A stretch of DNA of 64,000 nucleotides. Source: Kiloniellales bacterium. Lineage in GTDB: Bacteria > Pseudomonadota > Alphaproteobacteria > Kiloniellales > JAKSBE01. The notes below the pieces were generated by a model. It saw nothing but the letters and a program-made list of their open reading frames with translations. It did no database searches and was not told the origin of the DNA. Below are positions 52,661-63,000 of this stretch, piece by piece. Each line of letters begins with the position of its first letter. The stretch's first letter is position 1. Both the position numbers and the translations under genes were made by a program. The stretch covers positions 1-64,000 of the forward strand of contig JASJBF010000033.1 in the NCBI GenBank assembly GCA_030066685.1, written 5' to 3'.

Positions 52661-52804
52661 GGTCACATCCGACCCCGGAAGCAGACCCGACAGGCGAAGA
52701 GATTTCCGGACAGCCGCGCTCTGAAGTCCGTTCTTTGGCGGCATGGCGGTTGCGCTGCGGATCTCGGCAGGATGTCGTTGTTCAACTACAGGCGGACTTA
52801 TGAG
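52615..52804 (-). repeat. Dispersed chimeric repeat, copy B
   Basis: It is about 190 bases and homologous to 49275-49465, including the same joint between D-aminoacylase sequence and an unrelated stretch (GATTTCCGGACAGCCGCGC, then GCGGATCTCGGCAGGATGTC). The shared joint shows that the fusion happened before copying. Confidence 0.78.
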
Positions 52805-53568
52805 CGTGCCTTTCCTGAGGTTGTGGATATCACCCAGATTCGGTGGATAAGTCCGTATTTTGTCCCCAAGATATTGCAGATTCATGGCAGTCAATTCTTG
52901 TGATCTGAGCCAACGATTCACTAGACTATTTGTGGATCGAGGAGCCTTCGGGCCGATTGATCCGGGAGACGTCAGGAGCAAGGATTCGCGTCCAAGCAAC
53001 TGGCGTCTCTTTTATTGTGGGAGGTAAAGATCGAGCTGTGGTCCTGCGGTGGCGGTATGGCCCGGCACTGGGCGTTTCCGCCGTCAAAGCACCGGGCCAA
53101 CCCGTCAGGCAGGATTCTTCGCGTCCAGCAACGCAACGTCCCTAGCGACCCGCCCGGATTCGTGTCAACAGTTCGATGAGCGGTGGCGCTCCCCGGGCGC
53201 TGAGCACGGTCCCCCGGCACCGACTGCTAGCACAGACTTCCGGAAACGAGGCAGAGCGGCCCTCCAAGGCCCTGATGTCTGCCGTTACGACCGAAGCATC
53301 CGAATGGACGGCACGGTCGGGCCGGCTGCCATCGAACCTCGAACGCCAGTCCCTTCTGGACCCGCACAAGACGAGCTGCCACGTCGGATGGCTAGGCGTC
53401 AGGGCTATCAGGCCAGCTGTGCCGGCTCGAACTGTCCAGTGTGCACTAGACAGCAGGAGGTATGGTCGACTAGGACGTTAGACCTCTAAGGCTTCGCGGT
53501 TCGAGCCCGCCGGGTAGCTCATAGCTGCTCCAAATCCGTGAAAGTCTTACAATTCGGGAGTGGTCGCG
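52805..53568. other. Gene-poor region with degenerate repeats
   Basis: There is no intact gene. Around 53200-53275 the sequence CACCGACTGCTA...TCCGGA...GGCAGAGCGG matches the flank near 57353-57405. A T-arm-like word GGTTCGAGCCCGCC lies at 53498-53511 but has no complete tRNA around it. The end has the GGGAG site of the cyclase gene. Confidence 0.5.
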
Positions 53569-55020
53569 ATGCGCTCGATTGCCTCGGTCCTCAAAGGGAT
53601 GCAATCCAAGTATTCGCCGTTGCGTCCTGGATCGACCGACCCGGCAATCCAAACCGCGATCAAGGCTGCCGAGCGAGAAGGCCAACTCCTTGCGCTCAAG
53701 GTTCGAACCTCGGCCTTGTCCCTGTTGGCCCTGTGGCTTGCCTTGTTCGCGCCAAGTGTCGAAATCCTCTATCCCCTAGTCCTGACGGTCCTGCTGATTC
53801 TCCTTGGGCTCCTGCCGCTCTTGCTGCGCCGCGCCGGCTTCGAACGGGCCTGGTTGCCCCATGCGCTGGTGTTCCTGGATTCGGCCTTCCTGGCACTCGC
53901 GTTGTTTGTGCCAAACCCGCTGGTGCAGGAACACTTTCCTCTGGCGATCTATCTTCGCTTCGATTGGTTCGTCTATTTTTTCGTCCTTCTGGCATTTTAT
54001 GCTCTGAGCTATTCACCGTCGCTCGTGCTGCTGAGCGGCATCTCCGGCGCAGCCGCCTGGAGCCTTGGCGTTTGGTTTCTTGTCTCTTTGCCCGGCACAC
54101 GGCCCTTCGCCCCGCTCACAGCCGGGCCCGATTTCGACGTTTCGGCCCGTCTGGAGGCAATATTGGACCCTGCCTTTATCGATGTGAACAAGTGGGAGCA
54201 GCAGGTCGTCGTCTTGGTGCTGGTCGCGATTGTGCTGGCGGCGGCCGTGTGGCGGTCACGTCAGCTGGTCGCGATCCAGGCGACGGCCGAGCGTGCGCGA
54301 ACCAACCTGGCACGCTATTTCTCACCTAACCTGGTTGACGAAATCGTGGCATCGAATCGGGGCCTCGATCTCGACTCCGTCCGCCAGCAGAAGGTGGCCG
54401 TCTTGTTCGCCGACATCGTAGGGTTCACGACGCTTTCGGAAGGTCTGACACCAATGCGTGTCGTTAAGTTTCTTCGAGGGTTCCATCGGCGCATGGCGAA
54501 TGCGGTCTTCGCCCATAACGGCACAATCGACAAGTATTCCGGCGACAGCGTCATGGCCACGTTCGGAACGCCACACGCTGACGATTCGGACGCAAGCCGA
54601 GCGATCGCTTGCGCGCTTGAGATGGTGGCGCAGATCGATCGCTGGAACGAAAAGCGCCAGAGTCGCGGCGACGGTCCAATCGAGATAGGGATCGGGGTGC
54701 ACTACGGCGAGGTCGTCGTCGGCAATATTGGCGACGAACGGCGTCTCGAATACACGGTGATCGGCGACACCGTGAACGTTGCGAGCCGTTTGGAGCGATT
54801 GACGAGGGAGCTCGATGCCGTTGTCGCCATCAGTGACAACCTTATCAAGGCGGCCCGAGCATCGAGTCCTGAAGCTCAAGGACACTTGATGGGCTTTGAA
54901 CGTCAGCCCGACGCGACCGAAATTCCAGGACGCAGTCTGCCGGTAACTATCTGGACTTTCAGACGAAACGCGCGATCTGCAAGACATGCGACGCGCTCTG
55001 CGACTTTGGACGCCGACTAG
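53569..55020 (+). CDS. Membrane-bound class III adenylate/guanylate cyclase
   Basis: The protein has 483 residues. About six membrane helices occupy 45-230. A short linker with the RYFSPNLVDEIV segment is followed by a class III cyclase domain (275-460). Catalytic residues are complete: metal Asp282 (FADIVGFT) and Asp326 (YSGDSVMATFG), adenine-site Asp400, transition-state Asn403 and Arg407 (VIGDTVNVASRL). It is likely to make cAMP in response to a membrane signal. The ATG at 53569 is eight bases behind GGGAG. A decayed cyclase on the other strand follows. Confidence 0.92.
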   Translation: MRSIASVLKGMQSKYSPLRPGSTDPAIQTAIKAAEREGQLLALKVRTSALSLLALWLALFAPSVEILYPLVLTVLLILLGLLPLLLRRAGFERAWLPHALVFLDSAFLALALFVPNPLVQEHFPLAIYLRFDWFVYFFVLLAFYALSYSPSLVLLSGISGAAAWSLGVWFLVSLPGTRPFAPLTAGPDFDVSARLEAILDPAFIDVNKWEQQVVVLVLVAIVLAAAVWRSRQLVAIQATAERARTNLARYFSPNLVDEIVASNRGLDLDSVRQQKVAVLFADIVGFTTLSEGLTPMRVVKFLRGFHRRMANAVFAHNGTIDKYSGDSVMATFGTPHADDSDASRAIACALEMVAQIDRWNEKRQSRGDGPIEIGIGVHYGEVVVGNIGDERRLEYTVIGDTVNVASRLERLTRELDAVVAISDNLIKAARASSPEAQGHLMGFERQPDATEIPGRSLPVTIWTFRRNARSARHATRSATLDAD

Positions 55021-55059
55021 ACAAGACGTGCAGCAAAGACGGTGGCTCGTGCAGGTGAC

Positions 55060-55330
55060 AGAAATGTATGGCTTTGGGCATCGTTTCTTGGGCACCTTTT
55101 TATGCCGGCTGACGTTGCGATGTTCACGCCTTAGCCCTCGATGATGGTGTCGCCTAGATTGACTCCGACGCGATAGACGATGCGCAGAGCTTCTAGGGCA
55201 TGCTTGTTGTGGCATCTCACTCCATCCTGGGCTTTTTGAGGCGGACCGAGCCGCATCCATTACGCTTGCGAACTCGACGAGGATGGGATCGCCCATATCT
55301 TTCAAACGGCCCAGCCCGGTTGTCCAGCAG
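55060..55330 (-). pseudogene. Class III adenylate cyclase pseudogene fragment
   Basis: The minus strand reads RLKDMGDPILVEFASVMDAARSAS and then, in another frame, ALRIVYRVGVNLGDTIIEG, a stop codon and GVNIA. These match consecutive blocks of the CHD-type cyclase domain: MGDGFLVEF, then YRVGINLGD and GVNVAARLE. Frameshifts and a stop show decay. It is oriented opposite to the intact cyclase just upstream, so it is not a simple tandem copy. Confidence 0.8.
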
Positions 55331-55750
55331 CTCCGGATATCGCGAATGGATAGACTTCCTCGTCGCTGCGTCCGGTCACGAACATCTGGAATCAGCGCCA
55401 ATGCGGTGCTCCCCGGATCTGTTGTCTGAAGTTGGAGATAAGCCGGACCTGCCACGGACTAAGCTTCGAGGGCAAGGTGTAGCCACAAGCGGCCCTTCAG
55501 GAAAACCTGGTGAAAGGCTGATCTACGGAAGAAGCTGGGGGACGATACCCTAGTTGTCTTGCACCGGGATGTGGTGGCGCCGGTTATCGTGGTCCATCAG
55601 CACTGAAGGACCGTCTGGATGCCAAGAGCCGGGCCGAATGGGTTGCCGGTCTTGGTCATTCACCTATCATCGTGGCAGGCACCAGGAGATATCCAGACAA
55701 TATCGGCTGGAGAGTGCTAGGCGCGGATTGATCAAGACGGACAACGTGCG
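55331..55750. other. Intergenic region with degenerate repeat
   Basis: Around 55410-55465 the words CTGTTGTCTGAAGTTGGAG and AAGCCGGACCTGCCACGG match the left end of the duplicated block at 52135-52180. There is no gene. It presumably holds the promoter for the aminotransferase-like gene. Confidence 0.5.
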
Positions 55751-57031
55751 ATGAGCAACAGCGAGCGTAGCCGGGTCTTCCGGTACGGCGGTGACTTTGC
55801 TGATCAGTGCATTGTGCGGGCCAAGGGCTCCTACATCTACGATCGCGATGGCCACGAGATCCTCGATTTCACCTCGGGCCAGATGAGCGGAATTCTCGGT
55901 CATGGCCATCCCGAGATCGTCGCCGTCGTGCAGGACATGGTCGCCAACCTCGATCACCTTCACAGCGGCTTTCTGTCCGATCCGGTGGTCGAGTTTGCCG
56001 ATGCGCTCGCTGAGATGCTTCCCGAAGGGCTCGACCGGGTGCTTCCGCTTTCGACGGGCGGTGAGTCCAACGAGGCGGCGCTCCGGATTGCCAAGACCTA
56101 CACCGGTGGCTTCGAGATCGTCGCCTTCGACCGTTCGTGGCACGGCGTCACGGGTGGTGCGGCAGCCACGACCTATTCCGGTGGCCGCCGCGGCCATGGC
56201 CCAACCCTTCCGGGGGTTTTGACCCTGCCGACACCCCACGCATACCGCTCGCCTTTCAATCGCGATGGCGACTACGACTGGCGCACGGAGTTCGAATTCG
56301 GCTGGGACATGATCGACCGCCAGAGCACCGGCCAGTTGGCGGCGATTATCGTCGAGCCGATCCTGAGTGCGGGCGGCATCATCGAACTCCCGGACGGCTA
56401 CTTGACCGCGCTGCAAGAAAAAGCACGCGAGCGGGGGATGCTGTTGATCCTTGACGAAGCCCAAACCGGCATGGGGCGGACCGGCAACAGTTTCGCCTTC
56501 GAACGCGAAGGCGTCGTTCCAGATATCCTCACCCTCTCGAAGACCCTGGGCGCCGGTTTGGCCCTCTCGGCAACGATTACCTCGACGGCGATCGAGCAGG
56601 ACTGCCATGATAAGGGCTTCCTCTTCTACACGACTCACGCTGCCGATCCGCTGCCGGCGGCGGTCGGACGCAAGGTGGTGGAGATCGTCATGCGTGACCG
56701 ATTGGCAGACCGCGCTCGCGATCTCGGCGTATACCTGAGTTCCCAGCTTCACGACCTGCAGCAACGACACCCGATCATCGGCGATATCCGAGGGCGCGGC
56801 CTGCTGCTTGGTGTCGAACTGGTGGCCGATCGCCAAACCAAGACGCCGACGCCGGAGGTCGGGGTGGCCGTGAGCCAGCGCTGCCTCGAACTCGGGGCCT
56901 GCCTCAACATCGGCCGACGCTCCATGGCCGGTGTGTTCCGACTGGCGCCGCCGTTGACGGTGACCCGAGACGAGATCGACCGGGCCGTGGCGATATTCGA
57001 TCAGGCCCTAAGCGAATGCGCGATGGCTTAG
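55751..57031 (+). CDS. Class III PLP enzyme, 2,2-dialkylglycine decarboxylase-like
   Basis: A 426-residue PLP-dependent enzyme of the class III aminotransferase fold. PLP Lys264 is in LSKTLGAG, Asp235 binds the pyridine ring (LILDEAQTGMGRTG), and the phosphate block is STGGESNEAA. The N-terminal FTSGQMSGILGHGHPEI and HLHSGFLSDPVVE segments, with Gln43, resemble dialkylglycine decarboxylase. This enzyme decarboxylates alpha,alpha-disubstituted amino acids and transaminates pyruvate. A true aminotransferase role cannot be excluded. No strong ribosome site is visible before the ATG. Confidence 0.87.
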   Translation: MSNSERSRVFRYGGDFADQCIVRAKGSYIYDRDGHEILDFTSGQMSGILGHGHPEIVAVVQDMVANLDHLHSGFLSDPVVEFADALAEMLPEGLDRVLPLSTGGESNEAALRIAKTYTGGFEIVAFDRSWHGVTGGAAATTYSGGRRGHGPTLPGVLTLPTPHAYRSPFNRDGDYDWRTEFEFGWDMIDRQSTGQLAAIIVEPILSAGGIIELPDGYLTALQEKARERGMLLILDEAQTGMGRTGNSFAFEREGVVPDILTLSKTLGAGLALSATITSTAIEQDCHDKGFLFYTTHAADPLPAAVGRKVVEIVMRDRLADRARDLGVYLSSQLHDLQQRHPIIGDIRGRGLLLGVELVADRQTKTPTPEVGVAVSQRCLELGACLNIGRRSMAGVFRLAPPLTVTRDEIDRAVAIFDQALSECAMA

Positions 57032-57390
57032 TCAGCTCGCCCGGGTGACCTTCTTGCCACCAGTATTAATGTTAAGGTGTGCAAGAGACTCCGAATAACA
57101 TCTTCGGACCGATCATTGGCGCAGGTGTCGTCTTGCCCGCCTGGGTGGCCAAGACCTGCATTCACTGCCCCATCGGACGCCCTCGAGATAGGGCAGGCCG
57201 ATGGCTATGCAATTTCTGTGAAACGCGCCGGTTGGGCCACAGCATAGATAATACCAGCGGGCAGCCGTGCCCGGTCAGAGCTTGGCACAGTAGCAGACGT
57301 TGCTCCATCAACCTGCATCGGTTTCCTCCGGATCGGGACACGCTTCCCTGTCACCGACTGCTACCCTGCATGTCCGGAGTCTGGGGCAGA
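57032..57390. other. Intergenic region, no intact gene
   Basis: Low-coding sequence between the PLP gene and the duplicated block. The part at 57353-57405 shares words with 53215-53275. No function is seen. Confidence 0.45.
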
Positions 57391-57671
57391 GCGGTCCGCT
57401 CGAGCCCGGGGGATCCAAGCCGGGGCCAAAACGAACCTGTCGCCGACTTGAGCGTGATCAATAGGTTTCGCCAAGGGGCGACGCCCGTGCCGCAAGAGAA
57501 CGTCGTGCCTTCTTGGCACGACGCCTTACGAAACGTGTTGGCTGAGACCCTTGCAAAAGCCCTGCGACGCGGCCGCTATGTTGCCTTCCTGGCAGCTTGC
57601 CGGGTGAGAGTCGGATTCGCCCTCGACCGCCATTCTGGCCCGGCGAGAGCGGAGCTTGCGGCGGCGCGGCC
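57391..57671. repeat. 3' flank of D-aminoacylase, source of the 52.1-kb duplicate
   Basis: This non-coding flank matches 52120-52395 base by base with many substitutions, and the match continues into the coding region. The intact gene is here, so this copy is probably the parental one. Confidence 0.75.
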
Positions 57672-59159
57672 CTATTCCGCCGCCGCCCGCGGCGGGTCCT
57701 GGCCCTGGCGGCGCAGGGCGCGGCCCGGCCGGTCGCCGCTGTGGGCGCCGTCCCGCCAGACCGTGCGGCCGTTGACCATGACCAGCTCGATCCCGGCGGC
57801 CGGCCGCTTCGGCTCGTCGAAGGTCGCGCTGTCGATCACCGTCTCCGGGTCGAAGAGTACGAGGTCGGCGAAGGCACCCGCGCGCAGCAGCCCGCGGTCC
57901 TTGAGGCCGAACTGCGCGGCGGTCAGTCCGGTCATCTTGCGCACCGCCTCCTCCAGGGGGAAGAGGCCGAGCTCGCGGGCGTAGTGCCCCAGCACCCGCG
58001 GGAAGGTGCCCCAGAGCCGCGGGTGGGGGTGGACGTCGTGGGGCAGGCCGTCGGAGCCGATCATGGCATGGGGATAGGCGAGGATCCGCTGCACGTCGGC
58101 CTCGTCCATGACGAAGAAGATCCCGCCCGCCGGCGACAGTGCCTCGACCGCCGCGTCGCGCTCCAGCCCCATTTCGGCGGCGATCTCGTCCAGGTCGCGC
58201 CCGGCGACCTCCGGGCGGGTCTGCGACCAGGTGACGATGACCCGCTCGGCGTTGAGCGCCCGGCCCGAGGCCAGCATGGTCGAGCCGGCGACGTAGGGAT
58301 AGACGTCGAGCCCGACCGGCTGGTCCCGCCGCGCCGCCTCGATCCGCGCCAGGGTCTCGCTCGAGCGGCCGAAGTTCTGCCGCCCGGTGCACTTGTGGTG
58401 CGAGATCACGACCGGCGCCCCGGCCTCCCGGCCGATCCGGAAGCTCTCCTCCAGGGAGTCGAGCACGCGGTCGCCCTCGTCGCGCATGTGGGTGGAATGC
58501 AGGGCGCCGAAGGCCGCGAGGCCCCGGGCGATCTCGATCACCTCCTCGGTCGGCGCGGCCGCGGCCGGCGGATAGAAGAGGCCGGTCGAGAAGCCGATCG
58601 CGCCGGCCTCGAGCGACTCCTCCAGGGCGGCGCGCATGGCCTTGGCCTCGGCCGCGGTCGCGGGCCGCGCCAGGTCGTCCATGGCGCCGACCCGCAGGGT
58701 CGCGTGGCCGACCTGGGCGGCGAGGTTGACCGCCGGCGGCTCTTGGTCCAGGGCCTCGAGGTAGCCGGCGAAGTCGGCGAAGAAGCCCTCCGGCGCGTCG
58801 CAGACCAGGTCCATGGGTGCCGGCGGCCGCCGCGCGGTGGTCAGCGGCGCGAGGCTCACCCCACAGTTCCCGGCCACCACCGTGGTCACGCCCTGGCTGA
58901 CCTTGCAGGTCATCAGGGGATCGGCCAGCACCGCCCGGTCGTCGTGGGTGTGGGCGTCGATGAAGCCGGGCGCCAGGGCCTTGCCGCCGGCCTCGACCTC
59001 GCGCGCGGCTTCGAGGCCGTCCAGCTCGCCCAGCGCAAGGATCCGGTCGTCCGCCACCGCCAGGTCGCCGCGCCGCGACGGCGCCCCGCTGCCGTCGATC
59101 AGCCGCGCGTTCCGGATGATCAGGTCCGCCTTGCCCGCAGCCACTTCGCCCTCGACCAT
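57672..59159 (-). CDS. N-acyl-D-amino-acid deacylase (D-aminoacylase)
   Basis: A 495-residue cytoplasmic amidohydrolase that releases D-amino acids from their N-acyl forms. Zinc ligands His70 and His72 (FIDAHTHDD), Cys99 (GNCGVS) and the later HHKCTG block are present. The GSDGLPHDVHPHPRLWGTFPRVLG region is the family signature. The C-terminal [18 protein letters not shown] and ELVMVNGRTVWRDG are complete. GGAGG lies four bases ahead of the ATG at 59159. Fragments of its 3' part occur at 52.1-52.7 kb and 49.3 kb. Confidence 0.94.
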   Translation of the reverse strand: MVEGEVAAGKADLIIRNARLIDGSGAPSRRGDLAVADDRILALGELDGLEAAREVEAGGKALAPGFIDAHTHDDRAVLADPLMTCKVSQGVTTVVAGNCGVSLAPLTTARRPPAPMDLVCDAPEGFFADFAGYLEALDQEPPAVNLAAQVGHATLRVGAMDDLARPATAAEAKAMRAALEESLEAGAIGFSTGLFYPPAAAAPTEEVIEIARGLAAFGALHSTHMRDEGDRVLDSLEESFRIGREAGAPVVISHHKCTGRQNFGRSSETLARIEAARRDQPVGLDVYPYVAGSTMLASGRALNAERVIVTWSQTRPEVAGRDLDEIAAEMGLERDAAVEALSPAGGIFFVMDEADVQRILAYPHAMIGSDGLPHDVHPHPRLWGTFPRVLGHYARELGLFPLEEAVRKMTGLTAAQFGLKDRGLLRAGAFADLVLFDPETVIDSATFDEPKRPAAGIELVMVNGRTVWRDGAHSGDRPGRALRRQGQDPPRAAAE

Positions 59160-59358
59160 GTCGCCTCCAGCTTCGTCCCGCCCCGAGGATAGGCCGCTCG
59201 GCCCGAGAAATCACCCGCCGCGCAGACGCATCCCGGCGAGGGGGCGCTCGAAGTGGGCGGCGCCCCCGCCCGCCTCCCTCCCCCTCGACGGGGCGCGTAC
59301 GCGCGGCGCTGCGCGCGGGTCGGGGTGGGGGTGGCTCTCCGATCTCCGCCGGCCATCC

Positions 59359-59658
59359 CTAAGTCAGGCTCAGCAGGACGACCCAGACCAGCGCCGCGAG
59401 GCGCAACCGCTCGGCCCGGCCCCGGTCGCCGTCGTGTCGGTCGGCGGCGCGCCAGACCCCGACCACCGCCAGGAGGTTGTAGGGCAGGGAGAGGCCGTAG
59501 CCCACGGCCAGGGCCGCGAGCGGCCGATCCGCCATTACCAGAGCCAGGAACAGCAGGCTGGTCGCGAGGTTGACGAGCAGCCCGCCGGCCACGGCATAGG
59601 TCCAGAACGCCCGGTCGAGCGGCAGCTCGCCGGACCAGAGGCGGCGGAGTTCACCCAC
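59359..59658 (-). CDS. Small membrane protein of unknown function
   Basis: A 99-residue protein with three hydrophobic helices (TYAVAGGLLVNLATSLLFLALVMA, LAALAVGYGLSLPYNLLAVVGVW, and LRLAALVWVVLLSL). The N-terminus RRLWSGELPLDRAFW is conserved-looking and seen in small alphaproteobacterial membrane proteins. Its function is unknown. It starts with GTG at 59658; the ribosome site is poor. The preceding 199 bases, down to the D-aminoacylase start, are GC-rich with no other gene. Confidence 0.72.
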   Translation of the reverse strand: MGELRRLWSGELPLDRAFWTYAVAGGLLVNLATSLLFLALVMADRPLAALAVGYGLSLPYNLLAVVGVWRAADRHDGDRGRAERLRLAALVWVVLLSLT

Positions 59659-60022
59659 GGCCGGAGGCCTTTCCTTGCTCTCTTGGCACTACGCCCTTTC
59701 GGCAGGGGCCAAAACGGGTGCTCTTCTTGTATCCTGGTGCGGGACTGCCGTCGCCCCCGGATCGCCGGCCCTTCGGCCGCGCCCTCGCGGGGCCGGCCCG
59801 AGCGCCCGCCGGCGCTGCCGAAACTTTTCGGCGGGTGGCAATGGCCACAGACGCGGGGGCGCTCGCCGGGCCTTGTTTCCTGCCATCGTGGTTCGAGGCG
59901 GCGGCCAGAGCCCGGGATTCCTCGAAGTCGCGTTTCCGGCTATAGTCGGAGCCGAAAAGGCGCGGAACTCTCGGGGCAATGACGGGTTGGACCGGGCGGC
60001 TGCGCGATCGGGGAATGTGGTC
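59659..60022. other. Divergent intergenic region
   Basis: This is 364 bases between the small membrane protein and the second large cyclase. No domain-bearing frame is seen. GGGGA lies eight bases ahead of the cyclase GTG. Confidence 0.4.
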
Positions 60023-63000
60023 GTGGACGACAGGGTTGTAAGCCTGCTGCGGAAGCTGGGGCTGGAGGCGCACGCCGGGGCCTTCGAGGCCAACGACGTC
60101 GACCTCGAGGCGCTCGGCTACCTCGACGACGACGATCTGAAGGAGCTCGGCCTCTCGCTGGGTCATCGCCGCAAGCTCCTGGCGGCGCTCGCCGGGCTGC
60201 GCGAGTCCGCGGAGGACGGCGATCCGGAGGGCCGCGACCCGGAGCCGGAGCCGCGGCGGCCCGGCGGCGAGGGCGCGGCCGAGCGCCGGCTGCTGACCGT
60301 CATGTTCATCGACCTGGTCGATTCCACGCCGCTCGCGCACGAGGTCGACCCCGAGGAGCTGCGCACCCTGACGCGCAACTTCCAGGTCGCCGTGACCGCC
60401 GCCGTCGTCCGCTTCGAAGGCTACGTCGCCAGGTTCCTGGGCGACGGCGTCCTGGCCTACTTCGGCTGGCCGAGGGCCCACGAGGACGAGGCCGAGCGCG
60501 CGGTCCGCGCCGCGCGCGACGCCCTCGCCGCGGTCAAGGCCATCGCGACCCCGGCCGAGCGGCCCTTGCGGGCGCGGGTCGGAATCGCCACCGGCGAGGT
60601 CGTCGTCGGCTCGATCGTCGGCGAGATCACCACCGACGAGGAGGCCGTCGTCGGCACCGCGCCGGCCCTGGCCGACCGCCTGCAGCGCCTGGCCGCGCCC
60701 TTCGAGGTGGTGATCGGGCCGACGACCCGCCGGCTCCTGGGCGACGCCTTCGAGCTGGAGTCCCTCGGCCGCCGCGAGCTCAAGGGCTTCGACGAGGCGG
60801 TCGAGGCCTGGCGCGTCCTCGGCGAGGGGCGGGCCGAGACCCGCTTCGAGGCGGTGCGCGGGCGCGGTCTGGTCCGCCTGGTCGGGCGCAATCACGAGCT
60901 CGGGCTGCTCGAGGAGCGCTGGCAGCGCGCCAAGGACGGCGAGGGCCAGGTCGTGGTGCTCTTCGGCGAGGCGGGCATCGGCAAGTCGCGGCTGGTCCAG
61001 GAGTTCCGGCGCAAGATCGCCGACCAGCCGAGCTTCAGCTTCCGCTACCAGTGCAGCCAGCATCACAGCAACAGCGCCTTCCATCCGGTGATCGAGCAGA
61101 TCCGGCAGGCCGCCGGGATCACGGAGGACGAGCCGGCCGAGGCCAGGATCGGCAAGCTCGAGGCCCTGGCCGGCCTGGCCTCGGAGGACCTGGGGCGCGC
61201 GGTGCCGATCATGGCCTCGCTGCTGCGGGTCCCGGCGGAGCCGGCCTACCCGGCGCTGGAGATGCCGCCGCAGCAGCTGCGGCAGAGCACCATCGCCTGC
61301 CTGGTCGAGCAGGTCATCTCGCCCGCCAGCCGGCATCCGGTCCTGGTCGTGGTCGAGGACGCGCACTGGGCCGACCCCTCGATGCTCGACTACGTCGGCG
61401 AGCTGATCAACGCCATCGGCGACCGGCCGGTCCTGCTGGTCGTCACGGTGCGCACCGAAGACGACGGCGGCTGGCCCGACCGGGCCCACCTCACCCCGAT
61501 CACCCTGGGCCGGATCGGCCGCCGCCAGGCGACCGAGATCGCGCGCTCGATCGGCGGCTCCCAGCTCCAGGATTCGACTCTGGAAGCGATCGTCCGGCGC
61601 GCCGAGGGCGTGCCGCTCTACGTCGAGGAGCTGACCCGCACCATGGTCGAGACGGAAGACGGCGCCACGGGCGGCGTCGAGCTGGTGCCGACGACCCTGC
61701 AGACCTCCCTGGTCGCGCGCCTCGACCGCCTGGGCGAGGCCAAGGCGGTCGCCCAGATCGGCTCGGTGATCGGCCGCGAGTTCGACCACGGGCTGCTCGC
61801 CGCCCTGGCCGGGGAGGCCGGGGTCGCGATCGAGGGCCCGCTCGAGCGCCTGGTGGAGTCCGGCCTGGTCATCCGCCGCGGCCAGCCGCCCGACGCGCGC
61901 TACGCCTTCAAGCACGCCCTGGTTCAGGACGCCGCCTACGCCACCCTGCTGATGAGCCGGCGCAAGGAGCTGCACGGCCGCATCGTCGCCGCGCTCGAGG
62001 CCCGCTCGGCCGAGGGCAAGCGGGCGCACGTCGACCTCGTCGCCCACCACGCCCTGCAGGCGGAGGATTGGCGGCGCGCCTTCGAGGCCTACAAGCGGGC
62101 CGGCGAGGACGCCATCGGCCGCTCGGCCCTGCGCGAGGCGATCGGGCAGTTCAAGCAGGCCCTGGTCGCCTCGAAGCAGCTGCCGGATTCGCCGGAGCTC
62201 ACGGGCCGGGTGATCGACCTCCACTTCGAGCTGCGCAACGCGCTCTGGGCGGTCGGCGGCTTCGAGGAGATCCTGAGCCACCTCGACCAGGCCGAGCGCC
62301 TGTCCAAGGCCCTCGGCGACGAGGTCCGCCTGGGCTGGGTCTCGGTCTACCGCGGCGCCAGCCTCTGGCAGCTCGGGCAGTCGGACCATGCCAAGGCGGC
62401 GGTCGAGCGGGGCCGCGAGATCGGCGAGCGCGCCGATGCCCTGGCCCTGGAGATGGCGGCCAACTTCTATCTCGGCTGCGCCTACGTCACCTCCGGCGAG
62501 TGCCGCACCGCGGAGGCCTACTTCGAGCGGGTCGTCGAGGCCCTGCCCGGCCAGCGCGCCAAGGAGAAGTGCGGGCTGCCCTTCGCGCCCTCGATCATCT
62601 CGCGCTCCTGGCTGGTCTGGTCCTACGGCGAGCGCGGCGAGTTTGGCCGCGCGGAGGACCACGCGGAACGCGCCATCGCGCTCGCCGAGGAGGTCGGCAA
62701 TCCCTTCAACAAGGCGCACATCTACTACGACGTCGGCTACCTCGAGATCGTCCGCGCCGACCACAAGGAGGCGATCCGGGCGCTCGAGCGGGCGCTCGGG
62801 CTGATCGAGACCTGGAGCCTCGCCTACCTCTCGCCCTTCACCCTGGGCTTCTTGGGGCATGCCTGCGTCGAGAGCGGCCAGGTCGAGCGCGGCCTCGAGC
62901 TTCTGGAAGAGGCCAACCGGCGCTACGCGCGCATGGGCCTCGGCCTCTTCAAGTCCCTGGTCGGCATGCAGCTGGCCAACGCCTACCTGCGCGCCGGGCG

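Noticed and set aside
53498-53511. tRNA T-arm-like word GGTTCGAGCCCGCC
   Set aside because: No matching acceptor, D or anticodon stems could be folded around it. At most it is a tRNA scrap.
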